Translations under genes and position numbers: made by a program
The notes under the pieces: generated by a model
What the model was told of the DNA's origin: nothing
The model's database searches: none
The model's input: only the letters and a program-made list of their open reading frames with translations
From: Pseudoclavibacter caeni
GTDB lineage: Bacteria; Actinomycetota; Actinomycetes; Actinomycetales; Microbacteriaceae
Direction of reading: 5' to 3'
NCBI RefSeq assembly: GCF_008831125.1
Contig: NZ_WBKA01000003.1
Coordinates: 248,001-312,000, forward strand
DNA length: 64,000 bases
Part shown: positions 9,865-17,973 of the stretch, piece by piece
Layout: each line of letters begins with the position of its first letter
Position numbering within the stretch: the first letter of the stretch is position 1

Positions 9865-10640
9865 GAGTGTCTCGAACACCTGTCATCTCTCACATCGCAT
9901 GCAGGCAGGCGTGCCAGAGCGTCATGCGATATCAGACATTCCTCGCATCGCCTGTGGGCGGACCTGCCTCCCCCTCTGACAGCGGCCGGCATCGCCGGCA
10001 GTGGGGACGCCCGCCCCGGCACAGTTCTGATCAGAGCCAGCCGCATCTGCTCGCACACCGGATCGGATCCCGCCCGTGAACCGCCGGTGCAGATCGTCAC
10101 GGTGGGGCGGGGCTCTCGCCCCACCCCACACCCCCCTCGCGTCGTCGCGACGACGCCGTCCTCCCGAACCGACCGCTCACCCGCTGCACGTGGCCCGGCT
10201 CACCAGACCACCCCCGCCCTGCCAGGAGGCCCCTGCCAGGGGTCTCCGAGAACCGCAGCGGGGCCGCCGGCGGAGGCACCCCACCGACGACTCTAGAACC
10301 AACCTGTGACATCACGCATCGTTCCAGTTCGATTCCAGAGAACCCGGAATTCCAGGACCCGCCCCTCTCCCCGCGTCCGGAGCGTCCGCTCTCTCATCCG
10401 TCTCCCGCGCCATGGCACGTCAGGCAGGCGCGACGGCCCCGGGCGCCGACGACGAGTTCGAGGTGCCGGACAAGTCCCGCAGATGTCCGAGAACGATCGG
10501 AGAATGCGAGTCAGGTCAGACGCCACGGTGAGACGAGAGGATGGGCGGGCAACCGGGTCACACCCTCCGCGACTGGTGGGCTGTGACGTCGTGTCCACAG
10601 CCCACCCGACCGTCAGCGGCGGTGAGGCCGGGCGATCATG
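9865..10640. other. Gene-free stretch between tRNA-Arg and the NRPS locus
   Basis: About 776 bp in which I recognise no protein family in any frame. It holds a nine-pair G/C hairpin at 10101-10125 (GGTGGGGCG/CGCCCCACC) that could end the tRNA transcript, and a repeated CTGCCAGG around 10217-10246. It separates conserved core genes from the accessory siderophore-like locus. Nothing else is supported. Confidence 0.4.
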
Positions 10641-12302
10641 TCAGGACGCCGCGGACGCGATGCGACGGGCCAGCATCCGGCGCAGATCGCGACGACTGGA
10701 CTTGCCCACCGCGGTCATGGGGAAGTCTCCAGCGAGCACGCACTCGTCCGGGGCGCAGAACGCCGGCAGCCCCGAGTCACGGACCTGTCGCCGCACCCGC
10801 CGTGCGACCTCGGCCGGGGCCGGCTCGAGCGCGTCAGCCGGGAGTGCGTGTCCCTGGAGCCGGAGCACGGCGACGACGCGCTCGCCGAGCACGTCGTCGG
10901 GGACGGGCACGACGAGCACGTCGAGGATCCGCCTGTCACGCAGCAGGACGTCCTCGACATGTGCGGCGACGATCTTCTCCCCGGCCCGGTTGATGAGATC
11001 CTTGCTGCGCCCCTCGACGACCAGACATCCGTCCTCGCGCATGCGGACGAGATCACCGGTCCGGTAGAACCCGTCTGACGTGAACGAGACGCGATTCGTC
11101 TCCTCCGCCCGGTAGTAGCCGTTGATCGTGTAGGGCCCGCGGGTCAGCAGGTCGCCGACCGTGCCGCGCGGCACCGGGCGATCCTGCTCGTCGACGATCC
11201 GGATCTCGTCGTGCTCGCTCATCGGTCGCCCCTGTGTGTGCAGCACGACCTCGAGGGGGTCGTCCAGCCGGGTGTAGTTGACCAGCCCCTCCGCCATGCC
11301 GAACACCTGCTGCAGACGGCAGGGCATCGCCGCGGCGATCCGCTCGGCGGCCGCGTCGGTGAGCTTCGCCCCGCCGATGAGCAGCGTCCGCAGCGAGGCG
11401 AGGACGTCCGGATCCTGCGGGACGTGTCTCGCCCAGAGCAGGGCCATCGGCGGGACGAGCGCGGTGATCGTGACCCGCTCGCGGCGGATGAGCGGCAGGC
11501 ACACGTCCGGAGCCGGGGTGGGCGCGACCACGACCGTGCCGCCAGCCAGCAGCGTGCCGAGCACCCCGGGCGAGCTCATCGTGAAGTTGTGCGCGATGGG
11601 CAGGGCCGCGAGATAGACGGCATCCTGGTCGACGGCGCAGATCTCATCGCTGAGGCGGAGGGTCAGCATGTAGTCGTCGCTCGTGCGGGGGATCAGCTTC
11701 GGTGTCCCCGTGGTGCCGCCGGAGAGCTGCAGGAACGCCACGTCCTCGGCGTCGATCGCGGCGCAGCGGGTCAGCTCCTCCCCGACGCCGTCGGCGGGCT
11801 CCTCCATCAGCTGCTCGGGATGTGTGATGACGAGCAGCTCCCGCCCCTCGCCACGCAGCTCCTCCTGCACGGCCCGGGCGACGTCTCCGAGCGGATCCCG
11901 CAGGTGCCGCTCGACGGTGATGAGCGCCACGGCGTCCGCATGCCGCACGAAGTGCGCGATGCTCTCCCGGCGATGTGCGGGCAGGGCGAACACCGGCACC
12001 GCCCCGATCCAGAACACCCCGAACAGGACGGGGAGGAACTCGAGCACGTTCGGCAGCTGCAGCACGACCCGATCTCGATCCCCCACCCCCGCAGCCCGCA
12101 TCCTGGCGGCGACGACGAGGCTGGCGTGCTCGAGCTGCCGGTAGGTGAGGCTGCGCCCAGAGGCGTCCACGACCGCGACGTGCTCGCCTCGACGGAGGAC
12201 GCTGTCGTGCAGCATCGCCGGGAAGGTGGACCCGTTCCAGAGCCCGGCGGCGCGATACTGTCGCGCCCGTTCAGCGGAGAACGGCACCGCGCCGGCGAGC
12301 AT
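10641..12302 (-). CDS. Aryl-AMP ligase, DhbE/EntE-like (2,3-dihydroxybenzoate type)
   Basis: Adenylates an aryl acid and loads it on an aryl carrier protein, the first step of catecholate siderophore assembly. It has 553 residues in the ANL superfamily. The P-loop reads LSGGTTGTPKLIPRTSDDY, the substrate segment PIAHNFTMSSPG, and the A5 segment QVFGMAEGLVNYTRLDDP; the A10 lysine is in TAVGKSSRRDLRR. The HN...SSPG pattern matches dihydroxybenzoate ligases. Salicylate-specific ones tend to differ at the second serine, so 2,3-DHB is favoured but not proved. The start ATG overlaps the carrier-protein stop (TGATG). No aryl-acid biosynthesis gene is nearby. Confidence 0.88.
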   Translation of the reverse strand: MLAGAVPFSAERARQYRAAGLWNGSTFPAMLHDSVLRRGEHVAVVDASGRSLTYRQLEHASLVVAARMRAAGVGDRDRVVLQLPNVLEFLPVLFGVFWIGAVPVFALPAHRRESIAHFVRHADAVALITVERHLRDPLGDVARAVQEELRGEGRELLVITHPEQLMEEPADGVGEELTRCAAIDAEDVAFLQLSGGTTGTPKLIPRTSDDYMLTLRLSDEICAVDQDAVYLAALPIAHNFTMSSPGVLGTLLAGGTVVVAPTPAPDVCLPLIRRERVTITALVPPMALLWARHVPQDPDVLASLRTLLIGGAKLTDAAAERIAAAMPCRLQQVFGMAEGLVNYTRLDDPLEVVLHTQGRPMSEHDEIRIVDEQDRPVPRGTVGDLLTRGPYTINGYYRAEETNRVSFTSDGFYRTGDLVRMREDGCLVVEGRSKDLINRAGEKIVAAHVEDVLLRDRRILDVLVVPVPDDVLGERVVAVLRLQGHALPADALEPAPAEVARRVRRQVRDSGLPAFCAPDECVLAGDFPMTAVGKSSRRDLRRMLARRIASAAS

Positions 12303-12547
12303 CAGGCGCCCCGCTCCTCCGCCGCCCGGCGTTCGAGCAGCCGCAACCAGCCGCGCGGGGTGGAATCGCCCAGAAGATCGACGTACCCGACGTCGTGGCC
12401 GGCGTCCCGCGCCTGCTGGACGAGCTCCATGGCGCTCAGCGAGTCGAGCCCCTGGTCGAAGAGATCCACGTCCAGATCGATGTCCTCGGCCGAGGTCCCC
12501 CGCAGGAACCCGGCGAGCTGCCGCCTCACCGTCGTCTCGTCGATCAC
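12302..12547 (-). CDS. Stand-alone aryl carrier protein (ArCP)
   Basis: An 81-residue carrier domain that would hold the aryl acid on a 4'-phosphopantetheine arm. The attachment serine is S36 in DQGLDSLSAMEL. The GTG start at 12547 is preceded by GGGAG with a four-base spacing; longer upstream readings have no carrier homology. In enterobactin and bacillibactin systems this domain is fused to isochorismatase (EntB, DhbB); here it is separate. It is translationally coupled to the aryl-AMP ligase and divergent from the NRPS gene. An Sfp-type phosphopantetheinyl transferase would be needed and is not in the window. Confidence 0.85.
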   Translation of the reverse strand: MIDETTVRRQLAGFLRGTSAEDIDLDVDLFDQGLDSLSAMELVQQARDAGHDVGYVDLLGDSTPRGWLRLLERRAAEERGA

Positions 12548-12582
12548 GTCGCTCCCATCACCGATCACCGCCCGACCCACGA

Positions 12583-12601
12583 ATCGGGCAGGCTTTCCTA
12601 A
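12583..12601. promoter_or_regulatory. Candidate DtxR/IdeR iron box between ArCP and NRPS genes
   Basis: The 19-mer matches the palindromic DtxR/IdeR consensus TTAGGTTAGGCTAACCTAA at 13 of 19 positions by hand, including the AGGCT centre and a perfect CCTAA half-site. It sits in the shared 86-bp divergent promoter region. This implies iron-repressed expression of both transcripts, and so supports a siderophore function. It is a motif match only. Confidence 0.5.
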
Positions 12602-12617
12602 ATCAACGTTCGTAGAG

Positions 12618-12623
12618 TATACA
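12618..12623 (+). promoter_or_regulatory. -10-like hexamer of the NRPS gene
   Basis: TATACA lies ten bases before the NRPS ATG. No Shine-Dalgarno intervenes, so the transcript would be nearly leaderless, and the iron-box candidate would occupy the -35 region. Confidence 0.45.
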
Positions 12624-12633
12624 CTCGCTGCAT

Positions 12634-15600
12634 ATGACCAGATGTTTCCTCCCGCTGCTCTCGACCCAGCGTGGCGTCCGGCTCGCCGAACGGCTCGCCG
12701 GAGACTCCAGAGCGTTCCAGACGGGCCGGTACCTCGACATCCCCACGACAGTGCGGCCCGATCGCTCCCGGCACGCCGTCGCCGCCGCCGTCGACCGACA
12801 CGAGCTGCTGCGCACCGTGCTCGTCGAGGCGGACGGGGAGACGCGTCAGCAGGTGCTGCCCCTGCCGGTCTGGTCTCCCGCGGTGTGGGATCTGCGTGAC
12901 GAGCCGGACGCGCGCGACCGTGCCCTCGCGCTGATGCGGGCCGACCTGAGCGCACCGCGCACCCCCGAACGGGCCGCCGTCGACCTCGTCAGCGAAATGC
13001 TGTTCCTCCTGCCAGGCGACCGATCGCTGTGGTACCAGCGGCTCCACCACGTCCTCACGGACGGATACGGTCACTCCCTGCTGTTCGCCCAGCTGCTCGG
13101 TGCCTGCGCCGGCCGGCCGCTGCCGGAGGCGCCCACGCTCGCCGAGCTCGTCGACGCCGAGGCCGCGGAGCTCCCCGCTGCCGGTTCAGACCTGCGACAC
13201 TGGCTCGCCTCGCCGCCGGTGCCGGCCCGCTCTCCCGGGGTCGAGGCGGCCACACCCCGTCCCGCCGCGACGCACATCCGTGTTCAGCGGGATCTCCCCG
13301 TGCGCGCGACGGCTCTGTTGAACCACCTCGCCCGCCGCTGTCAGACCATCTGGGCGGCCGCCGTGGCCGCGGCGGCCGCGGATCTGGTCGCCTCGTTCAC
13401 CGATACCACGACCGCGGTGCTGGGGCTGCCGCTGATGCGTCGAGGTGATCGGGTCTGGCGGCGGACCATCGCCCCTCGGGTGACGGTCATGCCGATGCGC
13501 GTCAACATCGATCCGCAGGCCGATGTCCGTCGGACGCTCCGCGAGGTCGAGAAGCGCCTCCACGACGCCAGCGCCCACCAGCACGCGATCAGCGAGGACC
13601 TCCGCGCGGCCGCGTCACTGCCCCCGTCGGAACGGCTGATCGGCCCGCAGCTGAACCTCAAGCCGTTCCACGACGACCCGCGCGTGCACGGGATGACTGC
13701 GCGCATGGTGGATCTCTCGGCTGGTCCCGTCGAGGACCTCACCATCAGCGTGTACCCCGACGGCGAGCGCCTCCACCTCGACGTCGACGGGAACCCGCGG
13801 CTGCGGTCGCCCGAGGAGCTGGATGACCTGGCGGACCGGCTGCTGCTGCGTCTGGAGCGCCTCGCCGTCGCCGGTCCGCGGGATCGGTTCACAGCGGCCG
13901 GATGGCTGCTTCCCAAGGAACGCGATCGCGTGCGGGTGCGTCGGGCACGGGCCAACCACCCGCTGCCGACGGACGACGCGGGACGTCCGCTGACCGTGCC
14001 GGCGATCACCGACCGCACGGTGCGGCGACAGCCGCGCCGGCTCGCGCTGATCGCCCCGGGATGTATGCTCACCCGCGAGGAGCTCGCCCGGGAGTCGTCG
14101 GGGCTGAGCGCCCTGCTACGAGACCGGGGTCTGCGCCCCGGCATGACCGTGGGCGTGTGCCTGCACCGCGGGGCGTCCCTCGTGGCCGCCGTCCTCGCCG
14201 TCCTCCGCTCAGGCCTGGTCTATCTGCCGCTCGATCCGGACGCGCCCGCGGAGCGCATCCGGATGATGCTGGCGGACGCCTCGGCCTCGGCCGTGGTCAC
14301 CACTCCGGACACCGTCGGGCTGCTCCCGGAGGACGCGCCGGTGATCCTCCTCGACGCCGCGGCGGCGCCTCTCGCCGAGTCGACGCCCCCTCGACCGGTG
14401 GCATCCGGCCCGGATGCGGACGACCCCGCCTACCTGCTGTTCACCTCGGGGTCCACCGGACGCCCGAAAGGCGTGGTGGTCCACCACATCGCACTGGCCA
14501 ATCGTCTCCTGTGGATGGCGGACGCCCTCAGGATCGGCCCGGGCGACCGTGTGCTGCACAAGACCCCGATCGGCTTTGACGTCTCCTTGTGGGAGCTGCT
14601 GCTGCCCCCGGTGGCCGGCGCGGTCACCGTCATCGCCCCGCCCGGCGCTCAGCGGGACCCCTTCGCGCTGGGCGAGCTCATCGAGCGCGAACAGGTCACT
14701 GTGGTGCATTTCGTGCCCACCATGCTGCGCACCTTCGTGTCCGCCCTGCAGCGCTCCGCACGGCGGCCGGATCTCAGCTCACTGCGACTGATCGTCTGCT
14801 CCGGGGAGACGCTCACCGGGGACGTCGTCACTGCGGCGCATGCGCTCACGGACGCCCGGATCGTCAATCTCTACGGCCCCACAGAGGCGGCCATCGACGT
14901 CACCGCGCACGTGGCTGCGAGGCACGTCGTCGACCCGGACATCCCCATCGGCCTGCCGGTGTGGAACACGACGGCGGAGGTGCGGGATCCGGCCGGACGT
15001 CTGCTGCCCGACGGCGTGACGGGCGAGCTGTGTCTGGGCGGCATCCAGCTCGCCGAAGGGTATCGGGGACGCCCCGAGGAGACCGACCGGGCGTTCGTCC
15101 GGATGGAAGACCATCCGGACGGCCCCGCCCGCGAGTACCGCACCGGCGACCGTGCGGTGCGAGACCGCGCCGGTCTGCTGCGCTACCGCGGCCGACGAGA
15201 CGGGCAGGTCAAGCTGCACGGCCAGCGCCTCGAGCTCGGAGAGATCGAGCGAGCGCTGAGCCTGCCCGCGGCGCCCGAGACCGCCGCGACCGTGCACGCT
15301 CGCGCCGGCGACCGCATCCTCGTCGGCTATGTGGTGGGCGGCCAGGCCGCCGCCGACGCGGCGCGGCGCCACTGCCGCCGAACACTCCCCAACGCGCTGG
15401 TGCCCACCGTGGTGCTGCCGCTGCCGGAGCTGCCACTCTCCCCCTCGGGGAAGCTCGACCGACGCGCACTGCCCGCCCCGGAGCTCCAGGGTCGCGGCAC
15501 CCTCCCGCGGACGGATCTCGAGCGTCGGGTGCTCGCCGCGTTCCGTCGTGTGCTCGCCGATCCGCAGGCCGACGAGGCGCAGACGGGACTCGGCATGACC

Positions 15601-16554
15601 GATGACTTCTTCACGCACGGCGGATCGTCGCTGAGCGCTGTCGAGCTCGTCGTGCAGCTGGAGGAGGATGGGGTGCACGCTGACTACGCGGACATCTTCG
15701 CGGCCAGCACGCCTCGAGCGCTGGCCGCCCTCATCGACGCGGACCGGCGCGACGCGGGATTCGCCCCCGTGCTCGATCTCACGCCGGCCGGGCGTGCCCC
15801 GGCGCTCGACGACGAGGACCGGGTGTGGGCATTCATCCATCCCGCCGGCGGTCTCGCCTGGTGCTACCGGACGCTCGCGGGACTGCTGCCCGGGCGTGTA
15901 CTGGGGTTGCAGTCAGGGGTCTGGGAGTCGGGCGTCGCCGCTGACGACGTCGACCAGGTCGCCCGCCGGATGGCGGACGGCCTGCTCAGCGCCGCACCGA
16001 CCGGACGCCTGCACGTGATCGGCTGGTCGGTCGGCGGGGTCATCGCGCACCGCCTCGTGACCAGGCTGGAGGAGCTCGGCAGACGTCCGGTACTGCTCGG
16101 CCTGCTGGACGCCTATCCCCCATCCGTCTGGCGGGCGGCGCCGGTGCCACCCCAGGACCCCGTCATGGCGCTCACCCGGATGGCCGGGATCGAGCCCCGA
16201 GCCCTGCTGGAGAGCCCCGAGCACGCCACGCTGCCAGACGTGGCCCGGGCGCTGGCCGAACGCGGGCATCCCCTCGGCGAGCTCGACGCGCGGCATCTGC
16301 GCGGACTGCGCGACGCCGTCGCCGCGGGGAACCGGCTGATGCGCTCCGCCCGGCTGCCGCAGACGGCAACGCCCACGGTGTTCGTCGGCGCGGGTGACGG
16401 CGCGGAATGGCTCGACCCCCGCCCCTGGCGTGCCGTGTGTCGAGGCCCGTGGCAGCAGCGGGAGCTGCCGATCCGGCACGAGCAGCTCGTCACCGAGGCG
16501 TGGGCGCCTGCGGTGGCCGACATCCTCACGCGTGCAGGGGACGTGCGGCGGTGA
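12634..16554 (+). CDS. Nonribosomal peptide synthetase, C-A(Ser)-T-TE, EntF/DhbF-like
   Basis: A single 1306-residue module. The condensation domain carries HHVLTDG (residues 138-144). The adenylation domain has LFTSGSTGRPKG (602-613), NLYGPTEAAIDVT (from 746) and lysine K940 in SPSGKLDRR. The thiolation serine is S999 (HGGSSLSA) and the thioesterase nucleophile S1132 (GWSVGG). Reading the Stachelhaus positions by alignment to EntF gives D-V-W-H-V-S-L-I-D-K, a known serine code. The expected job is to condense an aryl acid from the divergent ArCP with L-serine and release or cyclise it, as EntF does for enterobactin. No MbtH-like partner gene is visible nearby. Confidence 0.92.
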   Translation: MTRCFLPLLSTQRGVRLAERLAGDSRAFQTGRYLDIPTTVRPDRSRHAVAAAVDRHELLRTVLVEADGETRQQVLPLPVWSPAVWDLRDEPDARDRALALMRADLSAPRTPERAAVDLVSEMLFLLPGDRSLWYQRLHHVLTDGYGHSLLFAQLLGACAGRPLPEAPTLAELVDAEAAELPAAGSDLRHWLASPPVPARSPGVEAATPRPAATHIRVQRDLPVRATALLNHLARRCQTIWAAAVAAAAADLVASFTDTTTAVLGLPLMRRGDRVWRRTIAPRVTVMPMRVNIDPQADVRRTLREVEKRLHDASAHQHAISEDLRAAASLPPSERLIGPQLNLKPFHDDPRVHGMTARMVDLSAGPVEDLTISVYPDGERLHLDVDGNPRLRSPEELDDLADRLLLRLERLAVAGPRDRFTAAGWLLPKERDRVRVRRARANHPLPTDDAGRPLTVPAITDRTVRRQPRRLALIAPGCMLTREELARESSGLSALLRDRGLRPGMTVGVCLHRGASLVAAVLAVLRSGLVYLPLDPDAPAERIRMMLADASASAVVTTPDTVGLLPEDAPVILLDAAAAPLAESTPPRPVASGPDADDPAYLLFTSGSTGRPKGVVVHHIALANRLLWMADALRIGPGDRVLHKTPIGFDVSLWELLLPPVAGAVTVIAPPGAQRDPFALGELIEREQVTVVHFVPTMLRTFVSALQRSARRPDLSSLRLIVCSGETLTGDVVTAAHALTDARIVNLYGPTEAAIDVTAHVAARHVVDPDIPIGLPVWNTTAEVRDPAGRLLPDGVTGELCLGGIQLAEGYRGRPEETDRAFVRMEDHPDGPAREYRTGDRAVRDRAGLLRYRGRRDGQVKLHGQRLELGEIERALSLPAAPETAATVHARAGDRILVGYVVGGQAAADAARRHCRRTLPNALVPTVVLPLPELPLSPSGKLDRRALPAPELQGRGTLPRTDLERRVLAAFRRVLADPQADEAQTGLGMTDDFFTHGGSSLSAVELVVQLEEDGVHADYADIFAASTPRALAALIDADRRDAGFAPVLDLTPAGRAPALDDEDRVWAFIHPAGGLAWCYRTLAGLLPGRVLGLQSGVWESGVAADDVDQVARRMADGLLSAAPTGRLHVIGWSVGGVIAHRLVTRLEELGRRPVLLGLLDAYPPSVWRAAPVPPQDPVMALTRMAGIEPRALLESPEHATLPDVARALAERGHPLGELDARHLRGLRDAVAAGNRLMRSARLPQTATPTVFVGAGDGAEWLDPRPWRAVCRGPWQQRELPIRHEQLVTEAWAPAVADILTRAGDVRR

Positions 16555-16607
16555 CGGAGACGAGACGAGCAGAAGAGAGAAGAGGAAAGAGGAGAGGAGA
16601 GGATCAC
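16555..16607 (+). promoter_or_regulatory. Polypurine leader with repeated Shine-Dalgarno-like motifs
   Basis: Between the NRPS stop and the transporter ATG lies an almost pure A/G tract containing several overlapping GAGGAGAGG units. It gives the MFS gene a strong, possibly redundant ribosome-binding region and suggests co-transcription with the NRPS gene. Confidence 0.5.
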
Positions 16608-17864
16608 ATGGACAGCCGAGGAAGAGGAACGGCAGCCGTGGAGACGGCTGCCGGGAGACCAGCTGGGGAACGAGCGACGACGGACTGGCGCGTCGTCGTC
16701 ACCTGCACGGCGATCATGATCGTCGAGGGGTACGACCTCCTGCTGTTCAGCAACGCCATCCCGGCGCTCATCGCCGATGAGCCGCTGGGCGTGGACCGCG
16801 CCGGGGCGGGGACGATCGGAAGCATGGCGTTCCTCGGGATGCTGCTCGGCGGGGTGTTCGCCGGCGCCGTCAGCCGGCGACTCGGCACGGCGAGCACCGT
16901 GTTCACGGGGATCATCGGGTTCACCCTGGCGACCGCTGCCGTCGCGCTCGCCGGATCCGGTGTGCAGATCGGCGTCCTCCGCCTGGTCGCGGGCGCCTTT
17001 CTGGGGCTCGTCCTCCCGGCTGCACTGTCGGCGGCGCGCCGCGCGACGGCCGACGGGGACGGGTCGATGACGATCACGCTCGTGATGTCCGGGATCGCCA
17101 TCGGCGCAGTCGTCTCGACGCTCACGGCGCAGTGGGTGCTCGGCATCGGGGGCTGGCGGACGCTGTTCCTCGCCGGCGGGATCGTCGGCCTGCTGCTGCT
17201 CGCGCTGACCGCTCCCGCGCTGCGCCGGATGCCCCGGGAACCGCGCGGCCCGGCGGGCTCCGGCACGCTGCGCGAGCTGCTCGTCCGAGGGCGCAGGGGG
17301 ATGCTGCTGCTCGGCATCGCGACGACCTTCGTCGACCTGCTCACCTGGTACGGCGTGAGCACCTGGCTGACCCAGCTCATGCGCGACTTCGACCTGCCGA
17401 TGGACAGCGCCCTGCAGCTGATGCTGACACTGAACATCGGGGCGGTCGTCGGCTCGATCGGCGCGGCGATGCTCGCCCGACGCTGGGGCAGCCGGCTCGT
17501 GGCCGCACTCGCCGGAGTGCTGGCGGCGGGCAGTCTGCTACTGATCGCCGGCCGGATCGGGCCGGCCTGGCTGACGACCATCGCGGCGGCCCTGCTCGGT
17601 GTCGGTGCGATCACGGCGCAGAATCTGGCCAACGATCTCGTCGCCGACGCGTTCCCCGCCCGGCTGCGCACGACCGCGCTCGGGATGACCCTCGGCCTCG
17701 GCCGAATCGGCGCCGTCGCCGCCCCGATCCTCGGCGGGCAGATCCTCGCCGCCGGGCTCGGCCCCGCCCGAGTGCTCGAGAGCTTCGCGGCGGCCGCCCT
17801 GCTCGGCTCGCTGCTGGCGCTCGCGTTCACCGACGCCCGCCGCGCCCGCGGACGGGCGAGCTGA
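16608..17864 (+). CDS. MFS transporter, aromatic acid:H+ symporter (AAHS)-like
   Basis: A 418-residue major facilitator with about 12 membrane segments. The first helix motif EGYDLLLFSNAIPAL and the later YGVSTWLTQLM and GRIGAVAAPILGG resemble the aromatic-acid AAHS family (PcaK, MhpT type) rather than classical siderophore exporters. It follows the NRPS gene by 53 bp in the same direction. It could move the aryl acid precursor or the finished aryl-seryl product. Direction and substrate are inference. The ATG at 16608 is set by the purine-rich leader. Confidence 0.75.
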   Translation: MDSRGRGTAAVETAAGRPAGERATTDWRVVVTCTAIMIVEGYDLLLFSNAIPALIADEPLGVDRAGAGTIGSMAFLGMLLGGVFAGAVSRRLGTASTVFTGIIGFTLATAAVALAGSGVQIGVLRLVAGAFLGLVLPAALSAARRATADGDGSMTITLVMSGIAIGAVVSTLTAQWVLGIGGWRTLFLAGGIVGLLLLALTAPALRRMPREPRGPAGSGTLRELLVRGRRGMLLLGIATTFVDLLTWYGVSTWLTQLMRDFDLPMDSALQLMLTLNIGAVVGSIGAAMLARRWGSRLVAALAGVLAAGSLLLIAGRIGPAWLTTIAAALLGVGAITAQNLANDLVADAFPARLRTTALGMTLGLGRIGAVAAPILGGQILAAGLGPARVLESFAAAALLGSLLALAFTDARRARGRAS

Positions 17865-17973
17865 CAGCCGTCCGCGGCCAGGCCTGTGAGGTCGTGACGA
17901 CGCGGGCCAGGACAGCGGCGCGGGAGAACGTCCTACGATGATCGAGATCCGCAGCGATCAGGAGGAGGAGCCC

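Noticed and set aside
9777-10124. A minus-strand protein frame of 115 residues ending in a tryptophan/proline-rich peptide
   Set aside because: It reads antisense through tRNA-Arg; the ending is the familiar artefact of translating a tRNA backwards.
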